From NCBI GenBank assembly GCA_036491755.1, contig DASXBJ010000020.1, forward strand, positions 1 to 38,190: a DNA stretch of 38,190 nucleotides. Direction: 5' to 3'. The translations under genes and the position numbers were made by a program. Below, in pieces: positions 1 to 6,415 of the stretch; within the stretch, counting starts at the first letter, position 1; each line of letters starts with the position of its first letter. A model generated the notes under the pieces. That model saw nothing but the letters and a program-made list of their open reading frames with translations, was not told where the DNA came from and searched no databases. The stretch is from DASXBJ01 sp036491755. GTDB lineage: Bacteria; Chloroflexota; Dormibacteria; Dormibacterales; Dormibacteraceae.

Positions 1-128
1 GACGCGGCAACGGTCTCGGGCTTTCGATCGTGTCGGCGATCGCCAAGGCGCATGGAGGGATCGTCCGAGCCGACCCTGGCGTTGCGGGAGGTCTCGAGGT
101 CGTGGTCTCGCTTCCGGCCAGAGGGTGA
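1..128 (+). CDS. Sensor histidine kinase, C-terminal fragment (cut by window edge)
   Basis: The first bases read in frame from position 3 as a short peptide ending at a TGA at 126-128. It contains GNGLGLSIVSAIAKAHGG, which is the G2 box and following helix of the HATPase_c domain of two-component sensor kinases. The remainder, ending VVVSLPARG, fits the last beta strand of that domain. The kinase therefore ends here and the rest of the gene lies to the left of the window. Input signal and partner regulator cannot be seen. The family assignment rests on about 40 residues, but the G2 motif is distinctive. Confidence 0.8.
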   Translation, partial: RGNGLGLSIVSAIAKAHGGIVRADPGVAGGLEVVVSLPARG

Positions 129-207
129 TCAGTCGGCTCTCGGGGCGGCGATCCAAAACCACGGCTATGGATTGGTGAGCTTCCCAGAAGTCGATCAGAG
201 CCCTGTC

Positions 208-687
208 ATGCTTGTCGCCGTGACAGAGTCGCGCCACTCAGGCGATCCGCTGGCGGCTGACGAACGAGGCCGATACGTGGTCCTTCCAGAGTGGCTGAGC
301 CTGGCCACGGCGATCAATGTCGGTCTCATCGCGCTGAGCATCTATCTGGTCTCGAGCTTGATCAGCGTGGGCGCAAATGACATTGCGTCCCGAGTGGCGC
401 TCGTTGCCCTTGTCGCCGCGATGCCCTTGCTCGCATTTCTGAGCTTGATCAACGAGCTGCAGCGGAGTCGCAGGTTCGCTTCCAACCCGTGGTATCTCGC
501 GTTGACTCAGGCGATCGCGCAAGGTGGGGCGGTTTTTGGCTTCGGCGCAGCCGTTTGGCACGTCTGGTATCCGGCGAGCCTCGCGTTGGTTGTCAGCGGC
601 CTGGTCGGATTCGTTGTCTGGCGCGCTTACGTCGGGCGGCTGGAACGAGACAACAAACCGGACCGCGAACGAAGGCGGAAGTCTTAG
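208..687 (+). CDS. Small integral membrane protein, unknown function
   Basis: From ATG 208 the protein has about 159 residues with four hydrophobic segments (roughly residues 30-55, 60-80, 95-117 and 120-142) and a basic C-terminal tail (RLERDNKPDRERRRKS), suggesting a cytoplasmic end. I do not recognise a family. The frame is open further upstream to 52, but that part overlaps the histidine-kinase tail and is not hydrophobic. GTG 175 is an alternative start; neither start has a clear Shine-Dalgarno sequence or -10 box. It follows the kinase gene on the same strand, so it could belong to the same transcription unit. Confidence 0.55.
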   Translation: MLVAVTESRHSGDPLAADERGRYVVLPEWLSLATAINVGLIALSIYLVSSLISVGANDIASRVALVALVAAMPLLAFLSLINELQRSRRFASNPWYLALTQAIAQGGAVFGFGAAVWHVWYPASLALVVSGLVGFVVWRAYVGRLERDNKPDRERRRKS

Positions 688-764
688 CCAGGAACCTCGC
701 TCGAAACAGTCGAAGCGACGTCCATTCAGCTGCGCAACTCGTTGGCCTGATCACGGCGCGTAGG

Positions 765-770
765 TAGACT
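765..770 (+). promoter_or_regulatory. -10-like hexamer, probable leaderless start
   Basis: TAGACT ends nine bases before the TTG start at 780. No Shine-Dalgarno sequence intervenes, so transcription would begin at or next to the start codon. Confidence 0.4.
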
Positions 771-779
771 TCTGCCAAC

Positions 780-1313
780 TTGGACCCGAACGACCCAGCC
801 ACTTGGCATGACCTCGCCGTTGGTCTGGTCAGCGCGGGCGCCGCTCTGGCCGGGTTGACGTTCGTTGCCGTGGCTCTGAATCCGCATCAGATCGAGCGCA
901 CGGAGTTTCTCCGTTTGAGGGCCGCCAGCGCGCTGGCAAGCTTCGTCGGCGTGGTCATTGTTGGAATCGCAATCCTCGTCCCGCGGCCGATGGGAAGTAT
1001 CACCGCGGTGCTGACCGGGTGTGCCGCCCTGGTCGGAGCTGTCCGGTTGATTGCCTCCACGATCAAGCAGGACACGTGGCGACGGCCGCAGCGGGGCGCC
1101 AGCCGCATACGCGGGGCCGCCACAGTTCTGAGCTTCCTCCTCGCGACCGCTGGTGGCTTTGCTTTAGCGGTGATTCAAAACGGGTGGGTGTACTTCACGC
1201 TCACGATTGCGAGCGTCCTCATGCTTGCGAGCGGAATGTACGCGAGCTGGCTGCTCGTTCTGCAGGTTGGTGTTCCTGAGGAAGGAAGCCCAAGCGAAAC
1301 TGGCCGCGTTTAG
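780..1313 (+). CDS. Four-helix membrane protein, unknown function
   Basis: A 177-residue protein starting at TTG 780. It begins with an acidic, Trp-containing stretch (DPNDPATWHDLAVGL). Four hydrophobic segments follow at about residues 12-32, 48-68, 72-92 and 112-165, the last region probably holding two helices. It resembles small four-TM proteins found in soil bacteria, but I cannot name a family. The TTG start is supported by the TAGACT box just upstream. Its 3' end lies 30 bases from the convergent tryptophanase gene. Confidence 0.6.
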   Translation: MDPNDPATWHDLAVGLVSAGAALAGLTFVAVALNPHQIERTEFLRLRAASALASFVGVVIVGIAILVPRPMGSITAVLTGCAALVGAVRLIASTIKQDTWRRPQRGASRIRGAATVLSFLLATAGGFALAVIQNGWVYFTLTIASVLMLASGMYASWLLVLQVGVPEEGSPSETGRV

Positions 1314-1343
1314 ACCTTCACCTGTCTCAGACGAGGGCCCATG

Positions 1344-2720
1344 TCAAGCTCGAAGGGCCTCGAAACGCGCGGTGAAATGGCGCAGGGTGGGCGCCTCGTC
1401 GACGATCCTGTAGCCGGGCAATTCATCCGCGTGCCGGGCCACCTCACCACACACCTCGATCACATAGTCGATGTGGCTTTGCGTATAGGTGCGGCGCGGG
1501 ATCGCCAGCCTGACCAGGTCCAGAGCCGCCGCTTCCTCGGAGCCATCCTGGTGGCGCCCGAACATCACCGTACCGATCTCGCACCCGCGCACTCCGCCCA
1601 CCTCGTACAGCGCAATCGCCAGCGCTTGCCCCGGGTACTGCAGCGGCGGAATGTGCTTCAGCAGCGACCGCGCGTCGATGTAGACGGCATGGCCGCCGGT
1701 CGGCTGCACGATGGGAATGCCGAGACGGCTCAGAGCCTCGCCCAGGTAGGCGGTCGACCGCGCGCGGTACTGCAGGTAATCGTGATCAACGACCTCTCGC
1801 AGACCCTGCGCGATCGCCTCCAGGTCCCGGCCGGCCAGGCCGCCATACGTGGGGAAGCCCTCGGTCAGGATCAGCAAGTTTCGGCACCGCGCCGCCCAGT
1901 CATCGTTGTTCATGGCCAGCCAGCCGCCGATGTTGGCAAGCCCGTCTTTCTTCGCGCTCATGGTCATGCCGTCGGCCAGCGACGCGATCTCGCGCACGAT
2001 ATCCGGCACGCTGCGGCTGTGCTGACCGGGCTCCCGCTCACGTATGAACCAGGCGTTCTCGGCAAAGCGGCAGGCGTCCAGGAAGAGCGGCACGTCGTGG
2101 CGCCGGCAGACGTCCCGCACCGCACGGAGGTTCGCCAGGGATACGGGCTGGCCGCCGCCGGAGTTGTTGGTGATCGTCACGAACACGACCGGGACGTCGG
2201 CCCGCCTTGAGTGGAGCAGCGCATCGAGACGGTCGACGTCCATGTTCCCTTTGAAGGGGAACATCGCGGCGGGGTCCCGGCCTTCCTCGCACAGAAGATC
2301 GGCTGCTTCGGCGCCGGTGAATTCGACGTTTGCCCGCGTGGTGTCGAAATGGGTGTTGTTCGGCACGATCTTGCCCGGGCCTGCGATCGCCGTGAAGAGG
2401 ATCTTCTCCGCGGCGCGGCCCTGGTGCGTCGGAATGACGTGCCGGAACGGAAACAGTTCCTGCACGCTCGCCAGGAACCGGTAGTAAGACGGCGATCCGG
2501 CGTAGCTCTCGTCACCGCGCTGGATGCCCGCCCACTGGTCGCGAGACATCGCGCCGGTGCCCGAATCGGTCAGGAGATCGATGATCACGTCGTCCGAATG
2601 CAGCGCGAACAGGTTGTAGCCGGCCTCCCGGATCGCTTTGGCCCGCTGCCGCGGCGTCGTCATCCGCAGCGGCTCGACGGAGTGGATCCGGAACGGCTCG
2701 ATTATCGTGCGGAAGGCCAT
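1344..2720 (-). CDS. tnaA: Tryptophanase-type beta-eliminating lyase
   Basis: A 458-residue PLP enzyme of the tryptophanase / tyrosine phenol-lyase family, close to the usual 456-471 residues. Tryptophanase splits tryptophan into indole, pyruvate and ammonia in the cytoplasm. Family marks seen: EPFRIHSVEP near the N-terminus, LLTDSGTGAMS (49-59), PTHQGRAAE (97-105), GGGQPVSLANL (188-198) and the PLP-lysine motif SAKKD (Lys258). The residues that separate the two enzymes point to tryptophanase: Asp126 in HFDTTR, where tyrosine phenol-lyase has Thr124, and Ile382 in CEIG, where tyrosine phenol-lyase has Arg381. A GGAGG lies ten bases before ATG 2720. It is the last gene of the LysR/ABC operon, 25 bases after the permease. 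Family is near certain; substrate is a residue-based inference. Confidence 0.88.
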   Translation of the reverse strand: MAFRTIIEPFRIHSVEPLRMTTPRQRAKAIREAGYNLFALHSDDVIIDLLTDSGTGAMSRDQWAGIQRGDESYAGSPSYYRFLASVQELFPFRHVIPTHQGRAAEKILFTAIAGPGKIVPNNTHFDTTRANVEFTGAEAADLLCEEGRDPAAMFPFKGNMDVDRLDALLHSRRADVPVVFVTITNNSGGGQPVSLANLRAVRDVCRRHDVPLFLDACRFAENAWFIREREPGQHSRSVPDIVREIASLADGMTMSAKKDGLANIGGWLAMNNDDWAARCRNLLILTEGFPTYGGLAGRDLEAIAQGLREVVDHDYLQYRARSTAYLGEALSRLGIPIVQPTGGHAVYIDARSLLKHIPPLQYPGQALAIALYEVGGVRGCEIGTVMFGRHQDGSEEAAALDLVRLAIPRRTYTQSHIDYVIEVCGEVARHADELPGYRIVDEAPTLRHFTARFEALRA

Positions 2721-2745
2721 GCGAACCTAGCCTCCGCGAAGCCGG

Positions 2746-3507
2746 CTAAGCGACCGCGCGGCCGAAGGCGCGGGCGCCGATCACGATGGCGACCATCGAC
2801 AGCACGAGCATGACCACCACGCCCTTGGCGACGCTGGGGTCGCTCAGGTGTCCGATGAAGACCGCCCGAGCGGCGTCCACCGCGTACGACAGCGGGTTGG
2901 CCGCGGCGATGTTGCGCAGCCATTGCGGTGCAAATCCAAGCGGCAGCAGGACTCCCGAGAGCAGCAGGATCGGCAGCGCGGCGGTGAACACGATGGGCGC
3001 GTAGCTGTTCTCGTTGCGGACCCACAGGGCGACCGCGTAAGCGACCGACGCGGTCAGCAGCCCGATCAGCGCGATGAGCAACAGTACGATCACCACCCCA
3101 AGCGGATTGATGCTCAGCCCAAACGGCAGCGACAGCAGGATGAGGATCAAAGACTGAACCAGGATCGACAGCATGTCGCGCAGCGCCCGGCCGAGCAGAA
3201 GCGCGACGCGGCTCACCGGCGTCACGCGCAGCCGCTCGATCACCCCCATCCGCAGCTCCGAGATGAGGCTGAAGCCCACGCCGGCCGCTCCGAACATTCC
3301 GAGCTGGACCAGGAGGCCCGGGACGAACACGTTGTAGGCGCCGCCGGACGGGAAGCCTTGAACGTTGGCCAGCGGCTTCAGCAGCGGCGCGAACAGGACG
3401 AGGTATAGGACCGGCTGCAGCACCCCGATCGCCACCCATGCCGGGTTGCGGATGAACAGGCCGAAGTAGCGGCCGAAGACGAGCCACGTGTCGCGTACCA
3501 GCTTCAT
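2746..3507 (-). CDS. ABC-2 type exporter permease (DrrB-like)
   Basis: A 253-residue membrane protein with about six hydrophobic segments and the ABC-2 layout: a first helix near residues 20-40, a cytoplasmic loop with SELRMGVIERLRVTPVSR (83-100), paired helices, then LSGVLLPLGFAPQWLRNIAAANPLSY-type sequence (about 180-205), typical of DrrB-like drug exporters. It is the membrane half of an exporter with the ATPase encoded immediately upstream. Its start overlaps that gene's stop by four bases (ATGA), implying translational coupling. The exported substrate is unknown. The tryptophanase gene behind it makes an aromatic product or substrate a reasonable guess, but only a guess. Confidence 0.87.
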   Translation of the reverse strand: MKLVRDTWLVFGRYFGLFIRNPAWVAIGVLQPVLYLVLFAPLLKPLANVQGFPSGGAYNVFVPGLLVQLGMFGAAGVGFSLISELRMGVIERLRVTPVSRVALLLGRALRDMLSILVQSLILILLSLPFGLSINPLGVVIVLLLIALIGLLTASVAYAVALWVRNENSYAPIVFTAALPILLLSGVLLPLGFAPQWLRNIAAANPLSYAVDAARAVFIGHLSDPSVAKGVVVMLVLSMVAIVIGARAFGRAVA

Positions 3508-4475
3508 GCCGCGGTCTCGCGCAGGGATCGCCCTGTCTGGCGGAGGAAAACGTCGTCGAGGCTGGGACGGTGCAGACCGATCGTCATGAGCTGCATGCCC
3601 GCGCCGTCGAGCAGGCGGAGGATCGCCGGCATCGCCACCTCGCCGCGGTCCACATATAGAAGGACGGAGCCATCTTCGAGGCGTGCCTCGCGCACGAAGT
3701 CCTGTCCCTGCAGGAGATCGAGCGCACGCTGCTGCTCCCCGGCCACGCTGAGAGTGACGACGTCGCCTGCGACCGCTCGCTTGAGCTCCTCAGGCGTGCC
3801 CTCCGCGACGATCTTGCCGTAGTCGATGATCGCGATGCGATCGCACAGTGCGTCAGCCTCGTCGAGGTAGTGCGTGGTCAAGAAGACGGTCGTGCCGCGG
3901 TCGTGCATACGCCGTACCTCATCCCACACGCGAGCCCGGCTCTGCGGGTCGAGCCCGGTCGTCGGCTCGTCGAGGAACAGCAGCTGCGGGTCGTGGACAA
4001 GTCCCAGCCCGATGTCGAGCCTGCGCTTCTGGCCGCCGGAGTAGGTGCTGCCGGCGCGGTCCGCGCACACCTCGAGCTCCAGCATCTGGATGAGCTCGGC
4101 GGCGCGCTTGCTCGCCGCGGCATTGGACATCCCGTAGAGCCGTCCCTGGAACACGAGCTCGCGGCGACCCGTGATTTCGCGGTCCGCGCCGCCCGCCTGG
4201 CCGACATAGCCGATGCGGCTGCGGATCTCGCCGGGCTGGGTCAACAAATCGCAACCGGCGACCATCCCAGAGCCGCCGCTTGGCGGCATCAGCGTCGACA
4301 GCATGCGAAGCGTGGTGGTCTTGCCGGCGCCGTTGGGGCCAAGGAACCCGAAGATCTCTCCCGACAGCACGGTGAGATCGACGCCCACGACGGCTTCGAC
4401 AACGCGCGCGCGTGTCTTGAAGACGCGGCGCAAGCCGTGCGTCTCGATCATGGCTGGGGAGGCGGCCGAAGCCAT
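3504..4475 (-). CDS. ABC transporter ATP-binding protein (DrrA-like)
   Basis: A 323-residue ATPase of the DrrA/CcmA class that powers ABC-2 exporters. Visible motifs are Walker A GPNGAGKT (46-53), the Q-loop, the ABC signature YSGGQKRRLDI, Walker B with LLFLDEPTTGLDP and the H-loop TTHYLDEADAL. The C-terminal 100 residues match the accessory domain (DUF4162-like) of DrrA proteins. It starts two bases after the LysR stop and overlaps the permease start. An internal ATG at 4451 (MIETHGL) is an alternative start nearer the family's usual N-terminus. Confidence 0.9.
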   Translation of the reverse strand: MASAASPAMIETHGLRRVFKTRARVVEAVVGVDLTVLSGEIFGFLGPNGAGKTTTLRMLSTLMPPSGGSGMVAGCDLLTQPGEIRSRIGYVGQAGGADREITGRRELVFQGRLYGMSNAAASKRAAELIQMLELEVCADRAGSTYSGGQKRRLDIGLGLVHDPQLLFLDEPTTGLDPQSRARVWDEVRRMHDRGTTVFLTTHYLDEADALCDRIAIIDYGKIVAEGTPEELKRAVAGDVVTLSVAGEQQRALDLLQGQDFVREARLEDGSVLLYVDRGEVAMPAILRLLDGAGMQLMTIGLHRPSLDDVFLRQTGRSLRETAA

Positions 4476-4477
4476 GG

Positions 4478-5380
4478 CTAGATTGTGTTGGAAAAGGGGA
4501 CCTCGCCGCCGGTGAGGTGGGTCCAGAACGCCTCCTGCACGGGGCCGCCCTGGGCGCGCCGCCGAATGGCGGTGATGGAGCGGAAGATCGATGGGGTCGG
4601 CAGCGCCTTTAACCTCCCGCTTGCCAGGTCCGACTCCACCGCGAGGCGCGGCAAGGCCGCGAAGCCAAGGCCGGCGAGCACCGCCGCCCGCACATACTCC
4701 TGATGACCCAGGCTCAGGACATCGGCTCGGTCATAAGCGTCACCCAGCAGCTCCCGAACCTTGAGCTCTGCGGACCACGCGGGCCCGCGCCGCACATAGC
4801 GGTGCCCAGCCAGCTCATCCATCGAGACGCTGGTGAGCGCGGCCAATGCGTGATCTCCGCTGGCCACGAGGATGAGCTCGTCCTCGGCGAGGACGACGGC
4901 CAGGAGCTCGGGGTCGGGCTCGCCTTCGACCATCGCGCAGTCCAGCGTTCCGGCCACGACCTGGCGGTTTATGTCAGCACTCGGTTCGACGGTCACGTCG
5001 AGCTTGATCGCTATGTGCCGCCGGGCAAACTCGGCGAGCCTTTGCGGTAGGTAATAGCCGGCGCATGTGGGGCTCGCGCCCAGGTGAAGAGAACCCGACC
5101 GGAGGTTCTTCATCGACTCGGCGGTGTCCTCCAGAACCTGGGTCGCGCGCAGCGCCGCGCGGCACGCGACGGCAATTTCACGACCGGCGTCGGTCAACCG
5201 CACGCGCCGGCCGTAGCGCTCCAGGAGCTGCAGGCCAAGGCCCTTCTCCAGGTGATGGATCTGCTGGGTGACGGCGCCCTGGGTGAGGAAGAGCGCAGCA
5301 GCCGCCTTCGTGACGTGCTCGGTTTCAGCCACCGCCACGAACGAGCGAAGCTGCTCCAGGGTGAACCAGGGCTTGGCCAT
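4478..5380 (-). CDS. LysR-family transcriptional regulator
   Basis: A 300-residue LTTR of standard length. The N-terminal winged helix-turn-helix is clear (FTLEQLRSFVAVAETEHVTK, then AAALFLTQGAVTQQIHHLEK, residues 6-48). It is followed by the linker helix and a periplasmic-binding-protein-like effector domain (about 90-295). It heads the apparent operon LysR, ABC ATPase, ABC permease, tryptophanase, so it probably controls the exporter and lyase in response to a small ligand. The start is supported by a TAATAT box five bases upstream and lacks a Shine-Dalgarno sequence. A striking palindrome lies 36-57 bases upstream. Confidence 0.88.
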   Translation of the reverse strand: MAKPWFTLEQLRSFVAVAETEHVTKAAAALFLTQGAVTQQIHHLEKGLGLQLLERYGRRVRLTDAGREIAVACRAALRATQVLEDTAESMKNLRSGSLHLGASPTCAGYYLPQRLAEFARRHIAIKLDVTVEPSADINRQVVAGTLDCAMVEGEPDPELLAVVLAEDELILVASGDHALAALTSVSMDELAGHRYVRRGPAWSAELKVRELLGDAYDRADVLSLGHQEYVRAAVLAGLGFAALPRLAVESDLASGRLKALPTPSIFRSITAIRRRAQGGPVQEAFWTHLTGGEVPFSNTI

Positions 5381-5385
5381 GGAAC

Positions 5386-5391
5386 ATATTA
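5386..5391 (-). promoter_or_regulatory. -10-like hexamer for the lysR gene
   Basis: On the minus strand TAATAT lies five bases before ATG 5380, fitting a leaderless or nearly leaderless transcript. Confidence 0.4.
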
Positions 5392-5406
5392 GCCAGGCTG
5401 ATGAGA

Positions 5407-5443
5407 TTCATTACAAAGAATTTGCATGCAAATCCTTAATGAA
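5407..5443. promoter_or_regulatory. Nested palindrome between lysR and the pilin gene, probable operator
   Basis: The core ATTTGCATGCAAAT (5420-5433) is a perfect 14-bp palindrome. It extends to a 22-bp dyad (5416-5437) with a single mismatched pair. A second inverted pair, TTCATTA (5407-5413) and TAATGAA (5437-5443), flanks it. The region is AT-rich against a GC-rich background and lies between the divergent lysR and pilin genes, upstream of the lysR -10 box. This is the size and place of an LTTR binding site; the protein that binds it is not shown by sequence. Confidence 0.6.
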
Positions 5444-5510
5444 ACCTGAAGTCGTGCGTTGTTCAAGGTACTTCAGGCGCTCGCTCGGCGAGAAAGGAGG
5501 TGGATGGCCA

Positions 5511-5666
5511 ATGAAAAACCCGTCAACACGCCGTCAGCGCGGCCAGGGGATGGTCGAATACGCGTTGATCCTGGTTCTCGTTTCGATCGTCGTCATCGTG
5601 ATTCTTTTGACTATGGGGAACCAGATCCAGAACGTCTTCTCGAACGTCGTAGCCGCTCTCGGATGA
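5511..5666 (+). CDS. flp: Flp-type pilin precursor
   Basis: A 51-residue prepilin: a short basic leader (MKNPSTRRQRG), then QGMVEYALILVLVSIVVIVI. Cleavage after Gly11 by a TadV-type prepilin peptidase would place Glu at +5 and Tyr at +6, the hallmark of Flp/Tad pilins, followed by the hydrophobic assembly helix. The start is set by AAAGGAGG at 5493-5500, ten bases before ATG 5511; the nearer ATG 5504 is too close and out of frame. No tad/cpa assembly genes are in the window, so export machinery must be encoded elsewhere. A GC-rich hairpin follows. Confidence 0.87.
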   Translation: MKNPSTRRQRGQGMVEYALILVLVSIVVIVILLTMGNQIQNVFSNVVAALG

Positions 5667-5680
5667 TCTGAGGCTGGGGG

Positions 5681-5705
5681 GCGGGCCGGCCGTGCCGGCC
5701 CGCCG
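5681..5705. terminator. GC-rich hairpin between convergent genes
   Basis: A perfect 11-bp stem (GGCGGGCCGGC with GCCGGCCCGCC) and a three-base loop lie 14 bases after the pilin stop and 27 bases from the convergent gene's stop. No T-tract follows on either strand, so it may act as a bidirectional 3' end or mRNA-stability element rather than a classical terminator. Confidence 0.55.
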
Positions 5706-5732
5706 GGGGCGCGACCAGGCGTCGAGCGCGAC

Positions 5733-6266
5733 TCAGCCGGCGGTGGGGTAGACCCCGCGACCGGCCCGACCTGGGCGCTTTGTCGACATCCGCGTACCGA
5801 TCGGCAGGATCGGCGCCTGCTCCGCCAGGCGCAGGCGGATCTTGGAGCGCTGCATCAGCTGGTCAAACTGGTCCCGATCCGCCTCGAAAGCGTGGATTGG
5901 CGAGAGAGCGATCGTCGTCTCCGGCGATTTGACTCGGTAAACCATTGAGTGGAGGCCGACCATGTCTCCCCGTCCCGCGACCCGCAGCGGTCGGGCGTCC
6001 GCCGAAACGAGAGCCTCGCCCTCGAGGATCAGCCAGAGCATCGACGAAGTCTGACCCTGGATGGTCATCCGCCTTCCACGCTCGACCAGGATCTCGCTCA
6101 CGCACCCGGCGGCGAACTCGACCTCGGCCCAGGGCAGGCCGGCGAACAAGCCGGTTGACCCCAGGCGGTCGGCCCGAAGCCCGATCGGCTGGAGGACCTC
6201 GACCAGGCGCGAAACCAGGCCTTGCTTGGGCGGCGGGCCGGCCGTCTTGATCAATCCCACGTCCAC
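5733..6266 (-). CDS. Cyclic-nucleotide-binding-domain-like protein
   Basis: A 177-residue protein. Residues about 35-140 follow the cNMP-binding beta-roll: GLFAGLPWAEVEFAAGCVSE, then ERGRRMTIQGQTSSMLWLILEGEA, then VAGRGDMVGLHSMVYR, the usual order of CRP-like sensor domains. No C-terminal helix-turn-helix is evident, only a basic tail, so it is a sensor or adaptor rather than a CRP-type regulator. The canonical phosphate-binding GE-RSA loop is not recognisable, so nucleotide binding is doubtful. The GTG start lacks a good ribosome site; a TAGCCT sits 12 bases upstream. It is convergent with the pilin gene. Confidence 0.6.
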   Translation of the reverse strand: MDVGLIKTAGPPPKQGLVSRLVEVLQPIGLRADRLGSTGLFAGLPWAEVEFAAGCVSEILVERGRRMTIQGQTSSMLWLILEGEALVSADARPLRVAGRGDMVGLHSMVYRVKSPETTIALSPIHAFEADRDQFDQLMQRSKIRLRLAEQAPILPIGTRMSTKRPGRAGRGVYPTAG

Positions 6267-6401
6267 AGTCCGGCAAGCAGGCTACGTCTGGTGGGTTAAG
6301 GCAGCGGAAGGCAAAAAGAAAGGTTTGGGTGAGTTTTCAGAAGCAGTTGGCGCCCGATCGGCTGAATTGCGCGCCGTGTCCAAGGTCCGCTTCCCACGGG
6401 G

Positions 6402-6407
6402 TAAAGT
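6402..6407 (+). promoter_or_regulatory. -10-like hexamer for ppk1
   Basis: TAAAGT lies eight bases before ATG 6416 with no Shine-Dalgarno sequence between. It supports 6416 over the in-frame GTG at 6329. Confidence 0.4.
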
Positions 6408-6415
6408 TGCCTCTC

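Noticed and set aside
1344..2720. Tyrosine phenol-lyase instead of tryptophanase
   Set aside because: Asp126 and Ile382 occupy the places of Thr124 and Arg381, the phenol-contacting residues of tyrosine phenol-lyase; tryptophanase fits better, though not proven.
6329..6415. Upstream GTG start for ppk1 (29 extra residues)
   Set aside because: The extension does not resemble Ppk1 N-termini, and a -10-like TAAAGT sits inside it eight bases before ATG 6416.
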